Assembly: GCF_963576615.1 (NCBI RefSeq)
Contig: NC_088714.1
Location: 38,781,572 to 38,845,571 of the forward strand
Direction: 5' to 3'
Source of the DNA: Watersipora subatra
Taxonomy: Eukaryota > Bryozoa > Gymnolaemata > Cheilostomatida > Watersiporidae
DNA length: 64,000 nucleotides
Part shown: in pieces, positions 49,201 through 54,534 of the stretch
Layout: each line of letters opens with the position of its first letter
Numbering within the stretch: position 1 is the stretch's first letter
Notes under the pieces: generated by a model
What the model was told of the DNA's origin: nothing
What the model saw: only the letters and a program-made list of their open reading frames with translations
The model's database searches: none
Translations under genes and position numbers: made by a program

Positions 49201-51725
49201 TAGGTACTACGCTTTGTTGTATGCTATTTTGTAGGTACTACGCTTTGTTGTATGCTATTTTGTAGGTACTACGCTTTGTTGTCACTGGCTGGAGTTTGCG
49301 GTCTTGTTGCCCTTTTTACATTCATTCACAGAAGCACGAAGCCAGTGCAGTCGATGGCTTACAAAGATGGACGAATGGCCTATGTCTGGTTTGAGGCTAG
49401 AAGTAGACTCGCAAGTGTATGTGTAAATTGAAAGTAGATGTAATGCATGTTGAAGTCTGTTGCATGAATGAAATATAATGAGACTCATGATGCAAGGTTA
49501 TACATACATCTAGTGTATACATTAATTATACATACATCTAGTGTATACATTCATTATACATACATCTAGTGTATATCTAGTGTATGCAGCTTTTCACAAA
49601 TAGATTTGGAGTCAATTTGGAGAAATAGCTGGGGATAATAACTGTAAAATAACTAGCCTGTATGTTTTTCGTTATAATAAAATCTCTGATACAAATGTAC
49701 TCTTATCAGGTATTCAAATATTCACATACACAAATTTGTAATATTTTGATATTCAGTATTCCAATATTTTAATAGCAATAACGTAGGTCAATAAAAAATA
49801 CAAATAGGTGTTATTATGGAGTTAAACAAAAAACTTAAATACCCATATATACTTGAAACTCCACTGCCCTTGATTTAATTATAGTATGTTTTTGTGTGAC
49901 TTTTGCAAGTCATTATTTTCATGAATTACTTTGATTCAAAAAAGAAATAACTATTCAACATATTTTAGTCATGAGCTATCCACTTCATTTGTAGAGACTA
50001 CCAATTTGCTACCTCGTTATGATCACATTTGTTCATTAACGCACTCAGACCTCAGCAAGAGTTGTCTTTCCTTTAATTGACTATTACTATCTACTAGTAA
50101 ACTTCTGCATAGACTTTATTCTAAATGAAACTTTTGAGTTCATTCTCCTCCAACTTAAAACTTTCTGCAAATAACTGTAATCATTTCAGATTGAAGCTGA
50201 GTTAAAGGCTCTGGAGAAATATGTTCCTCCGACCTCCCTTCCTTATCCAATAGCGATTAGGAGGATAGCTTACCAGTTTCCAACAGCACCACACTCACTC
50301 TATTCAAGGTACAATAAAGTATAGGGTAGTTATATCAGCTGTACACAAGTACAGAATAGTTGTTGTAGCAGCTGCACACAAGCATAGAGTAGTTATATCA
50401 GCTGTACACAAGTATAGAGTAGTTATAACAGCTGTACACAAGTATAGAGTAGTTGTAGCAGCTGTACACACTAAAGTATAGAGTTGTCATCTCCTGCATC
50501 ACATAAGAAAGATTTGTGGAAGCATTATCAATAATGTATGTTACTAATGTGCATATACATGAGCGATAGTATGTTGTCTTCTCTTGTTTCTCTAATTTAA
50601 AGAGATCCCTAATCATTAGATTATTACCTCTATTAGAATTTCACAAGATACAAAATAAGCATGTAGGAATATGACTGGCTGCTATTATTGCAATCATACA
50701 GATGTGAAATTGAGCACTCTCCACCTGAAGTACATAACATGAGAAATTTAAACATTTGTAGAGGTAAAAATACTCTAGATTCACTGTTTGCTGGCAGCGT
50801 GTAATTTTGGATCTAAATTTTGTAGTTTTAATACTATAGAAGTCTCTTATATTTGTCTAGTAATTGTGACAAATTTTGTATGCAGATTTAACACTCAATT
50901 CCTATCGTTATCTTTAACATACATTTTATTAAATTTAGTATTAGGAACAATTTTTGGTTTTATTTTTATAATGACTTAACATATCTCTATGGCTAGTATA
51001 CCTCTATGGTTAGCATACCTCTAACCATTTAAGGTAGCGTAGCAGACATTCAACACAGAGCAAGACATATCATACAGAGTTGATCTTAATTTATTTTATA
51101 TTATCACGTTACACCCTAATACAACATTTACACCATTGCACTATGTTATATTACATTTTAATATATGTGATATTTTTTAATACTGCAATTTATTACGTTA
51201 ATATCAGGTTTTTAACATTACGTGCTTTTATACTTTTTCCTTGTTAAAATAAACTTACTTGCTTCTTGTTTCAGATACATGGTTCAGTGTGAACGTGAAC
51301 GGGAAGTGCTTGCTTCTTGTTTCAGATACATGGTTCAGTGCGAACGTGAACGGGAAGTGCTTGCTTCTTGTTTCAGATACATGGTTCAGTGTGAACGTGA
51401 ACGGGAAGTGCTTGCTTCTTGTTTCAGATACATGGTTCTGTGTGAACGTGAACGGAAAGTGCTTGCTTCTTGTTTCAGATACATGGTTCAGTGTGAACGT
51501 GAACGGGAAGTGCTTGCTTCTTGTTTAAGATACATGGTTCAGTGTGAACGTGAACGGAAAGTGCTTGCTTCTTGTTTCAGATACATGGTTCAGTGCGAAC
51601 GTGAACGGGAAGTGGTGAAGCTCCTCCTACTCAAAGGCTATCCAATGAGAAAACTCCTAACTGATGAAAATGATGAACGACACGAGCAAAAAGCAATAGA
51701 CAAGACTCTGGCTCACAAAAAATAG
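18037..51725 (+). CDS. ADAM17-like: ADAM17/TACE-like membrane metalloprotease, 16 coding exons
   Basis: Coding exons: 18037-18382, 18552-18702, 23689-23809, 26571-26718, 27760-27834, 28464-28610, 29854-30017, 30509-30611, 32060-32260, 33209-33311, 41862-42057, 42566-42716, 44528-44696, 49266-49422, 50190-50308, 51581-51725. All phases agree; the shortest form has 831 residues, near the usual ADAM17 length. Domains: signal peptide 1-21, prodomain to KR at 211-212, catalytic domain with the zinc motif HELGHNFGAEHD at 398-409, disintegrin-like and membrane-proximal Cys-rich region (about 480-690), one transmembrane helix at about 693-713, and a cytoplasmic tail. Family members shed ectodomains of membrane proteins at the cell surface. 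ADAM17 is favoured over ADAM10 by HELGHNFGAEHD, VCFQER, CLVCC and the post-Cys amphipathic segment. No Cys is present between residues 22 and 234, so a cysteine switch is not visible. Several splice junctions lie in or beside tandem arrays. Confidence 0.85.
18552..18702 (+). CDS. ADAM17-like: ADAM17-like exon 2: prodomain
   Basis: Acceptor TGTTTTCAG, donor AG|GTATGG, phase 1 to 2. Reads DETAIVSGRILANNVFNG and then the NTYFLEP block, equivalent to the xYxIEP block in ADAM10/17 prodomains. Confidence 0.8.
19080..20650. repeat. 49-bp tandem minisatellite (about 32 copies)
   Basis: Units of 49 bp with the core TGTATTGGAGCATACTCTAC and the ending CTGGACTGGTGTATTGCTATTAATGGAA. Located in intron 2 of the ADAM17-like gene. 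Because 49 is not a multiple of 3, the long open stretches that cross it (such as 19851-20252) cycle through frames and are not coding. Confidence 0.95.
20760..21500. repeat. Degenerate TTGAGTTGATTT low-complexity tract
   Basis: Hundreds of bases of loosely periodic sequence built from GAGTTGATTTTGAGTTG-like words at irregular spacing. It looks like an old, decayed minisatellite. It lies in intron 2 of the ADAM17-like gene. Confidence 0.6.
21849..22228 (+). mobile_element. Non-autonomous Helitron-like element, copy A
   Basis: Begins TCTATATTTCTCAAAGTATG and ends with a GC-rich hairpin CCCGG-GCAACA-CCGGG at 22201-22216 followed by TAGTACAGCTAG. TC at the start, a short hairpin about 10 nt before the end and CTAG at the end are the Helitron rules. 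A reverse-strand copy is at 62805-63182. There is no Rep/helicase coding region. Could instead be another non-TIR repeat class. Confidence 0.55.
22890..22975. repeat. AT-rich palindrome
   Basis: TATAGTATATATGTAGTGTATACAAT-like sequence is followed within a few bases by a near reverse complement ending ATTGTATACATACTACTATATA. It could extrude a long cruciform. It resembles TATA-rich repeats seen at element borders elsewhere in the window. Confidence 0.65.
23081..23153. repeat. C-rich hairpin-like segment related to 14598-14635
   Basis: Starts TGACATACAGCCCC, includes a CCATTGG/CCAATGG inverted pair and ends GAGGGCTGTGTATCATTG. The outer arms match those at 14598-14635 with one or two changes. 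Both copies are followed by ATTGATGGA or ATTGGATGGA, pointing to a shared dispersed element. Confidence 0.65.
23689..23809 (+). CDS. ADAM17-like: ADAM17-like exon 3: end of prodomain
   Basis: Acceptor TTGATTCTAG, donor GTGAGT, phase 2 to 0. Reads YTDLDFSKYPKLARKNDG and PPEYIIAARQKGR. The exon is preceded by four short TTGATTGTAT repeats that run into its polypyrimidine tract. Confidence 0.8.
24441..24798 (+). mobile_element. Helitron-like element, copy B
   Basis: Starts TCTATATATGTATTTCTCAA and ends CCCGGGCAACGCCAGGATGC followed by ACAGCTAG. Contains the shared segment CTATAGCTATTATTAGAATA and GCTTACTG...CATTAGCAATG found in copy A. The next element starts on the following base. Confidence 0.55.
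24885..24960 (-). other. tRNA-like segment inside a dispersed repeat
   Basis: On the minus strand TAGCAAAGAGGTTAGCACAC resembles a pol III A box region, and GGTTTTGAGTTCAATTGC about 25 nt later resembles a B box. The equivalent position of copy D (25990-26070) has TTAATGGGTTATC and GGTTCAAGTTCAAATCC. It is not a functional tRNA gene by eye: the stem pairing is poor. Confidence 0.4.
25070..25135 (+). other. tRNA-like segment (plus strand)
   Basis: GGCTTAGTGGTAATGCACTT fits an A box and GGGTTACATTCCTA is a B-box-like match about 45 nt downstream. The spacing suits a tRNA or tRNA-derived SINE head. It sits inside Helitron-like copy C. Confidence 0.35.
25477..25832 (+). mobile_element. Solo LTR, 356 bp, TSD ATTG
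   Basis: Begins TGTTGTGGCGAAGCC and ends CAGTTTCCTTTACA, with the 4-bp duplication ATTG on both sides (25473-25476 and 25833-25836). A TATAAAAG box lies at 25637-25644. TG...CA ends, a TATA box and a short duplication fit an LTR left by recombination of a Gypsy-type retrotransposon. It shares end sequence with the LTR at 53215-53591. Confidence 0.75.
25902..26390 (+). mobile_element. Helitron-like element, copy D
   Basis: Starts TCTATATATATAAATCTTAG almost directly after copy C and ends CATTTAACTCGTAG, a worn CTAG end. Carries the TAGCTTAAGTTACGCAAATT and CATTACCTGCCACT blocks of the family. With copies B and C it forms a head-to-tail series of three. Confidence 0.5.
26571..26718 (+). CDS. 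ADAM17-like: ADAM17-like exon 4: processing site and start of the protease domain
   Basis: Acceptor ATTTTGTAG, donor G|GTAAGT, phase 0 to 1. Reads KPQQKRHVDGNG, with a dibasic KR site for proprotein convertases, then CPLHVFIDHRFFEQLG, the first strand of the ADAM catalytic domain. Confidence 0.85.
26880..27215. repeat. Degenerate tandem repeat of about 30 bp
   Basis: About 11 diverged units around GGCTAGCGAATCAGATCCTG followed by GAACTGTGGT. It lies within intron 4 and is much older than the near-perfect arrays. Confidence 0.75.
27350..27450. repeat. TTATTGTATG short tandem repeat
   Basis: Short degenerate units TGTTATTATATGTTGTTGTA in intron 4 of the ADAM17-like gene. Confidence 0.7.
27760..27834 (+). 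CDS. ADAM17-like: ADAM17-like exon 5: protease domain
   Basis: Acceptor CTGTCGCAG, donor G|GTTAGT, phase 1 to 1. Reads TIETVVDHLDKADVIFRSTK, corresponding to the helix after the first strand that ends in DxIYxxT in ADAM17. Confidence 0.85.
28250..28463 (+). repeat. 54-bp tandem array duplicating the exon 6 acceptor and exon start
   Basis: Four units of 54 bp, the last being the true exon start. Each has TTATTATTTACAG then TTAGTAACAACATAG, so each carries a usable acceptor. Potential exon starts are at 28302, 28356, 28410 and 28464. All four read in one open frame, so each upstream acceptor would add 18 residues of the SNNIDIIIERITLLLFT type. Confidence 0.85.
28464..28610 (+). CDS. ADAM17-like: ADAM17-like exon 6: protease domain
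   Basis: Phase 1 to 1. Reads SNNIGFIIARITLFKDEQAN and then FLNAFTAIDHSKYCLG, matching the segment before the YCLA/VCLA strand in ADAM10/17. The acceptor is the last of four tandem copies, and the donor the first of thirteen. Confidence 0.85.
28611..28970 (+). repeat. 29-bp tandem array duplicating the exon 6 donor (13 donor copies)
   Basis: The unit is TACTGCCTTG|GTGAGTATCTATCTTGAAG, the last 10 or so bases of exon 6 plus the 5' end of the intron. Donor GT positions run every 29 bp from 28611 to 28959. Only the first donor keeps the frame open: TGA appears in frame within the first repeat. Confidence 0.9.
29280..29640. repeat. 32-bp tandem repeat (about 11 copies)
   Basis: Units around CACTTACTGATAATCTGTCA followed by CTCATGTTGCAG or CTAATATTTTAG. 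Many units therefore contain an AG after a T-rich stretch, but the following bases do not resemble exon 7. Confidence 0.85.
29726..29836. repeat. 41-bp tandem repeat (3 near-perfect copies) before exon 7
   Basis: Three copies of CTTATAGCAATGTAAGGCCA followed by GAGCTTCTTTATTACTCTCA, ending 18 bp before the exon 7 acceptor. Confidence 0.85.
29854..30017 (+). CDS. ADAM17-like: ADAM17-like exon 7: protease domain
   Basis: Acceptor TTATTGTAG, donor GTGAGC, phase 1 to 0. Reads VMFTVVDFSEGVLGLAWIAS, then AGICSTPYRF and SARNYG. The FxxxDFxxGxLGLAxx block and NYG are hallmark ADAM10/17 sequence. Confidence 0.9.
30509..30611 (+). CDS. ADAM17-like: ADAM17-like exon 8: zinc-binding active site
   Basis: Acceptor TTGTTGTAG. 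Reads PMFTITLVHELGHNFGAEHD, with the three zinc His and the catalytic Glu of a reprolysin-type metalloprotease all intact. The best donor is a GC type, CCAG|GCAAGA, leaving phase 1; a GT donor about 40 nt downstream (CTTC|GTACTA) would also leave phase 1. Confidence 0.85.
30690..31670. repeat. 34-bp tandem minisatellite (about 29 copies)
   Basis: Units around GACTATATGAACATGTACAG followed by TACTAACTGAGAGA, with variable numbers of AG steps and occasional shortened units lacking CTAA. It starts about 75 bp inside intron 8. Confidence 0.9.
32060..32260 (+). CDS. ADAM17-like: ADAM17-like exon 9: protease domain end (Met-turn) and hinge
   Basis: Reads LNADIILDGDDGNYIMYELS, with the YIMY Met-turn, then FVFSTCST and RMPVCFQERYIAICGNFRID. 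Donor GTGAGT, phase 1. The acceptor that keeps phase with exon 8 is GAGACAG|AA at 32060; an upstream TATAG (exon from 32053) would need a phase-0 partner. Confidence 0.85.
32420..32475. repeat. CACAC-rich low-complexity tract
   Basis: CACACTACCCACCGCACACC-type simple sequence in intron 9. Confidence 0.7.
32755..32975. repeat. 45-bp tandem repeat (about 5 copies)
   Basis: Units around CTTTTCACACTCAGTACTCT followed by TATAGTTACTCTTCTTACGAGACCT in intron 9. The 15-residue periodic ORFs on both strands here are repeat artefacts. Confidence 0.85.
33209..33311 (+). CDS. ADAM17-like: ADAM17-like exon 10: disintegrin-like domain
   Basis: Acceptor CTACAACAG, donor AA|GTGAGT, phase 1 to 2. Reads DTEECDCGTEATCSS and then DSCCSVFASNSSNQCKLK, the EECDCG start and CC motif of an ADAM disintegrin domain. 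Confidence 0.85.
33759..34537. mobile_element. pogo/Tigger-type element, non-autonomous, 779 bp, TSD TA
   Basis: Left end CAGTGGACCCTCGATTCTCG; right end is the reverse complement of CAGTGGAACTTCGGTACTCG. TA flanks both sides (33757-33758 and 34538-34539). The ends match those of 8273-9067, but the interior carries no recognisable transposase. Confidence 0.85.
34550..35900. other. Intron 10 DNA with worn repeats
   Basis: Starts with a TGTCTGTC-rich tract (34585-34630) preceded by TATTATAATAAGAGCAG, similar to starts of dispersed repeats elsewhere in the window. The remainder to 35900 shows no exon or recognised element. Confidence 0.4.
35900..36300. mobile_element. Fragments of two dispersed repeats
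   Basis: The GGCGTTCAATTGGA / GTTCAATTAGAGGTT segment at 35980-36110 resembles the MITE ends at 17811-17926. Immediately after it, 36120-36300 carries the TAGCTTAAGTTACTCAAA and CTACATTATCTGCCACT blocks of the Helitron-like family. Confidence 0.45.
36590..38590 (+). pseudogene. Decayed Ty3/Gypsy pol: RNase H and integrase remnants
   Basis: At 36680-36930 one frame reads WYILVTDVSAHSVGLIRFQ, then KTLTTLKHDYCITRSKLLV and KHFRLYLYGQKFLL, the Gypsy RNase H pattern (DASxxGxGAVLxQ, NYxxTxxELLAVV, HFRxYLxGxxF). At 37860-38330, across stops and frame changes, segments such as VAVNQVDKFL, SASPQANRMVE and KMSNIFKLGRELKLQ match an integrase core (YHPQxNGxVER) and the region after it. Many stops, lost catalytic residues and no LTRs nearby show a dead copy. 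Its base composition is less AT-rich than the flanking intron. Confidence 0.7.
38591..40350 (+). other. Continuation of the retroelement-like, less AT-rich segment
   Basis: The composition and many short open stretches in one direction suggest this is part of the same dead retroelement insertion. No gag, zinc-knuckle or protease motif could be identified with confidence. Confidence 0.35.
40362..41128. repeat. 29-bp tandem minisatellite (about 26 copies)
   Basis: Units TAGAGAGCTCTTGAGTGTAT followed by CATATATTA. Very uniform; the variants are CATATGTTA, CATATCTTA and CATATATTA. GAGAGCTCTT contains a 6-bp palindrome AGAGCTCT. Located in intron 10. Confidence 0.95.
41129..41861. other. End of intron 10, unassigned ORF
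   Basis: An open stretch at 41221-41505 starts with STYYKTSKKQNLQKLHEKAV and includes TIEEFPLLIPRNMPNKWASL. It has no recognised domain. It might be a remnant of a mobile-element ORF. Confidence 0.25.
41862..42057 (+). CDS. ADAM17-like: ADAM17-like exon 11: disintegrin-like and Cys-rich region
   Basis: Acceptor ATATTTTAG, donor ATG|GTAAAA, phase 2 to 0. Reads CSAVASRCCSPETCDFTP, then CSLNSDCNEKAYCNGLSATC. The CCxxxC and YCNGxSxxCP patterns are those of ADAM disintegrin domains. Confidence 0.85.
42255..42365. repeat. Short G-rich tandem repeat
   Basis: About 10 short units of the form GGGTGTAGGGATG in intron 11, followed by an ATT/ACT trinucleotide-rich tract to about 42425. Confidence 0.75.
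42566..42716 (+). CDS. ADAM17-like: ADAM17-like exon 12: membrane-proximal Cys-rich domain
   Basis: Acceptor CTACTAG, donor AATG|GTAGGT, phase 0 to 1. Reads VCINGKCSENVCTYHGYKSC, then YCTGSENDCLVCCRHNTTGE. The VCINGKC start and the CLVCC motif match the equivalent ADAM10/17 segment. Confidence 0.85.
42745..43625. repeat. 17-bp tandem minisatellite (about 50 copies)
   Basis: Units ACATACACCTAATATGG with a second-order unit in which ACATGTACACCTAACATGG alternates. It begins about 30 bp after the exon 12 donor. Confidence 0.9.
43626..44527. other. Intron 12, nothing recognised
   Basis: AT-rich DNA without repeats, elements or exons that could be supported. Confidence 0.5.
44528..44696 (+). CDS. 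ADAM17-like: ADAM17-like exon 13: end of Cys-rich domain and juxtamembrane helix
   Basis: Acceptor TTTTGTTCAG, donor TTG|GTGAGA, phase 1 to 2. Reads GICIDESGRCDENGLCRFPN, then an amphipathic segment RLVKESAKDFIVLLSEYW that corresponds in position to the membrane-binding helix of ADAM17. Confidence 0.85.
44697..48400 (+). repeat. 38/39-bp minisatellite starting at the exon 13 donor (about 95 copies)
   Basis: The unit is GTGATGAGATCACATGTTCA followed by TTCTTTCTTATTCTATATA. The first unit is the intron start itself, GTGAGATCAAATGTTC. Some units read TATAGTGGTGAGATCACATG and so regenerate a GTGAGA donor. Most units are 39 bp, some 38 bp (TTCATCTTTC), which shifts the frame. Long ORFs on both strands (13-residue period, SHVHSFLFYIVMR) come from the 39-bp unit lacking stops and show no other sign of coding. 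Confidence 0.95.
48401..49079. other. Intron 13 tail with decayed repeat words
   Basis: T-rich sequence with diverged copies of TTGTATTCTATTTTG and later of TTGTATGTAATTATGTAG, which look like worn relatives of the neighbouring arrays. Confidence 0.45.
49080..49265 (+). repeat. 31-bp tandem array duplicating the exon 14 acceptor
   Basis: Six units of GTACTACGCTTTGTTGTATG followed by CTATTTTGTAG, the first being worn. Each unit holds the acceptor TTTTGTAG and the first 17 bases of exon 14. Potential exon starts are at 49080, 49111, 49142, 49173, 49204, 49235 and the true 49266. Confidence 0.9.
49266..49422 (+). CDS. ADAM17-like: ADAM17-like exon 14: transmembrane helix
   Basis: Phase 2 to 0 with donor TGT|GTAAAT. 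Reads WYYALLSLAGVCGLVALFTF then IHRSTKPVQSMAYKDGR: a clear single membrane helix followed by basic residues, as in a type I membrane protein. The donor is weaker than the others; a GTGTAT or GTGTAA site a few bases away would break the frame into exon 15. Confidence 0.8.
49495..49580. repeat. Short 27-bp tandem repeat (3 copies)
   Basis: Three units of TATACATACATCTAGTGTAT in intron 14. Confidence 0.75.
50190..50308 (+). CDS. ADAM17-like: ADAM17-like exon 15: cytoplasmic tail
   Basis: Acceptor AATCATTTCAG, donor CAAG|GTACAA, phase 0 to 2. Reads IEAELKALEKYVPPTSLPYP, then RRIAYQFPTAPHSLYSR. It has a short PPTSLPYP proline segment; no SH3 site of the vertebrate ADAM17 type is evident. Confidence 0.75.
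50309..50480 (+). repeat. About 32-bp repeat beginning at the exon 15 donor (about 5 copies)
   Basis: The intron starts GTACAATAAAGTATAGGGTA and the next units read GTACACAAGTATAGAGTAGT followed by TATATCAGCT. The donor bases GTACA thus recur at each unit, although the exon part AGCT differs from CAAG. Confidence 0.7.
50481..51258. other. Intron 15, nothing recognised
   Basis: AT-rich DNA with no supported exon. Short direct repeats CTCTATGG(C/T)TAG(T/C)ATAC occur near 50985-51025. Confidence 0.45.
51259..51580 (+). repeat. 51-bp tandem array duplicating the last-exon acceptor (7 acceptors)
   Basis: Unit GTGCTTGCTTCTTGTTTCAG then ATACATGGTTCAGTGTGAAC and GTGAACGGGAA. Potential exon starts are 51275, 51326, 51377, 51428, 51479, 51530 and 51581; the copy before 51530 reads TTTAAG instead of TTTCAG. 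Every unit is 17 codons and open, encoding RYMVQCERERE VLASCF repeats. Confidence 0.9.
51581..51725 (+). CDS. ADAM17-like: ADAM17-like exon 16: C-terminal tail and stop
   Basis: With the last acceptor the tail reads RYMVQCEREREVVKLLLLKG and ends DKTLAHKK with stop TAG at 51723-51725. The tail is rich in Glu, Arg and Lys. Using the first acceptor (51275) instead would add 102 residues and give 933 residues in total. A candidate poly(A) signal AATAAA is at 52255-52260. Confidence 0.75.
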
Positions 51726-53214
51726 CTGCTACACCACCTGATGACCTTCTACCAAATATTACAGGCAGACAGGCGAAAGCCATGTCATGAGTAGACAACT
51801 CAAGGAAATTACCATGAGCAAACAATAGACTTCAGAATTTTCTATTTCAGACATTTAAATGCAATCTTTGAGAACAGATTATAATACTGAATAACTATGT
51901 TTAACCAACCATCTGCTCTGTAACCAAGGAATTGAATAATTTGTGTGCTACTCATAGGAAAGACAACTCACATTATACAGGCTAGGATTAAATACTGTTC
52001 TTGCATAATAAGGATTATTACATTTAGATGTTATTTAATTGCGCAAACGGCCAAACACTTCTTGAAGTGTACAATATAGAAACGGAGTAGACTACAAGAA
52101 TATACAAGCTTTGACTGCATAAAGTCTGATATGCTTGAATCATCTCATCATTTCTCCCTAGTAGCAGACCAATTGCAGAAAATCTTTGCCAATATTATGC
52201 CTTTTGTAGCGATTTATACAGCAAAGCTTTCATAAACCTCCTTTATGAGGCTGAAATAAAGGACGCGACTTATCCAATGCTCTCAAACTGAGTGCAGGCT
52301 AAACACTGGTTTAGTTCGTGTATATCGCTGGAACTGAGTCTACTATAGTGGCGCCTTCTCAGTAGTCGACTGGCTCTGATTAGTCAAGGTTGGCTCTGAT
52401 TGGTTGTTCTCAGTAGTCAACTGGCTCTGACTGGCTGTTCTCATCGGCTAAAATCATCTTCTGATAACAATTGGCTTTCGTGGCGCCAACTTGCAGGCAA
52501 TGACAGGCAGGAGTCATGCTTCAGGTCAACTTGTATCATGAAAGTCTTTGAACTTTAGCGATTTAATCAAATCTGAGGCTGGCTATAAATATATATAGCT
52601 GTATATACATACCAATGATGTATGAGTTGGCATCTTTGAGACACTCATAGTTGTTATAGTTGTTTATAATAATTACTGATATGCTGCCATCTGCTTAAAC
52701 TGTGAAGATTGCTGACCCTGTATAAGTTATACTTTCTAGAGGCTGCCGATAATTAAACTTGCTTTTCTCTACCTTATTAAGCCCCATCTGAAATGTGGCT
52801 GACAAGCAGCCCAAGACCAGAGATATTGCGGAGATACGACTTATCGGAACTGAGTGTTGAATTATTAGTTGATAATGCTCATGACTAGCGCTGATGGGTA
52901 TCTAACAAAATCATCCTTGCGCATCAGCCTACTAGTCAACTAACTATTCGTCGAAAAAATCTTTAACCAAGATTCTAGGTGTTCGTCTTGCATTCAGTTT
53001 GTTTGCAGAAATGTAAAAGTACCTTAATCTGAAAGAGTTCATTTAATTGGTTGGTTGCCATGCAATTCACAAGTCACTATAATTCGATACGTTATTTTTA
53101 GTTGTATGCAGTTTTTCTGCTTGTTCCCTTCACCTTTTAACCAGCCCTTAACCCTAGCATTCTAATTCCATGTCCAATTACATGTATAATCAGATATAAA
53201 TGTATTTATACATT
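51726..53214. other. 3' UTR and downstream intergenic DNA
   Basis: Contains the probable 3' UTR of the ADAM17-like gene and a short GGCTCTGATTGG-type repeat at 52365-52445. No exon or RNA gene was recognised. Confidence 0.45.
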
Positions 53215-53591
53215 TGTAAAGGAAACTGCCGGTTTCCTTTACTTTTACAAAAAAAGTCAATCAACAACACCCAGTGTTAACGATCGATGATATATATTTA
53301 ATAAATAAATATACGTAAGCATACATGTGTGACAGGCAACGAACCACATATGAACACTAAAAAATGTGCGCGTACAGCTCTGCCAAAATGATCGAATATT
53401 GCTCCTTTTATATGTTTTCTTATTTTTTAGGCTCCGCCCACTTTTCTCTTTATTTCATGTTTTGTTATCAATTCGTTTTCTCGGTCGTCCTCAACGGTGA
53501 CGAGGTTTCTCGTGTGATCGGAAGGCTCGATCTGGTGACTGCGGTGGCCAGGAGGTCGATCGTCGTGGCCCTGGTCACGATGATCGTAACA
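53215..53591 (-). mobile_element. Solo LTR, 377 bp, TSD CATT
   Basis: Read on the minus strand it begins TGTTACGATCATCGTGACC and ends GGCAGTTTCCTTTACA. The duplication CATT flanks both sides (53211-53214 and 53592-53595). It shares its 3' terminal block with the LTR at 25477-25832, but the start differs, so they are related families rather than recent copies. No internal retroelement sequence is adjacent. Confidence 0.75.
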
Positions 53592-53599
53592 CATTTGCA

Positions 53600-54530
53600 T
53601 AAGGAGAGGCATTGTTCTATATCACTATAGAATATTTAATGCATCTTTCACTGGCGAATTCAACTTTTCAAATTAGCTTGCTACATTAAGTAAATGCTAG
53701 CACCTGGCAATGCCTGTCAATGCCTGTCAGCACCCGTCAGTACTTGTTAGGCCTAGTTCAAACCGATATTTTTGGATAACCAATCAAGGGTTTCAATTCG
53801 GATAAGCAGTTGTGTCCCGATTATTTGCGATACAGTATTTTGCAAAGAGCACACAATTTCGTGCGAATTGCTTTTTGGCTAATTTCGAGAAATCACGTGA
53901 CATCATTACTATCATTTTCCACCATTTAAATCTATTAAAGATGTCGCTTTGCAGCAGACAGAAAGATAAATTGCTACTTTTCTATCGCTCAAATGATTAA
54001 ATAATAAGAAGCACCAGCAAATATTCGGCCTTGAACTTAGAAGCAATATTCGACCAGACACGGGTTTTGTAGTTTTTGTTGTTTTTGTACTGTTTAATGC
54101 TTGTCTCATATAAAACTTTACATTTTCATATTGATCTTTTGCATAAATTGTATTTCATCAACAATGTAAAGTCCCCTATAATATACAAGATATAATAACT
54201 ACAACAAACTTGCAAAAACATAGACGTTATGTTGTTAGCAAACAAAGTACTTGACTCGTTTCTTTTACGGTGGAGGACCAAAACCACATTAGGTTGAAAT
54301 TACGTGACGCACTCAATTCACGTCGATCTTAGCATAGCTTAGCGAACCGACTACGCACAACCGCCTAAGACAATGCTCTTGTAGAGCATGTGCATGATTT
54401 AGTTGCGCCACCTTGCGATTTCAAAGATATTTGGTTCGCATCAATCGCACACCTGCATAAGTTTGCATAGCAGGGTGCAGAACCTCAGACATCATGGCAT
54501 GACTTACATACGACATTGGTTTGAACCAGG
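53600..54530. other. Intergenic DNA, nothing recognised
   Basis: Includes a small CCTGTCA(A/G)TGC direct repeat at 53700-53740. Open stretches on either strand near 53812-54109 lack support. Confidence 0.4.
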
Positions 54531-54534
54531 CCAT

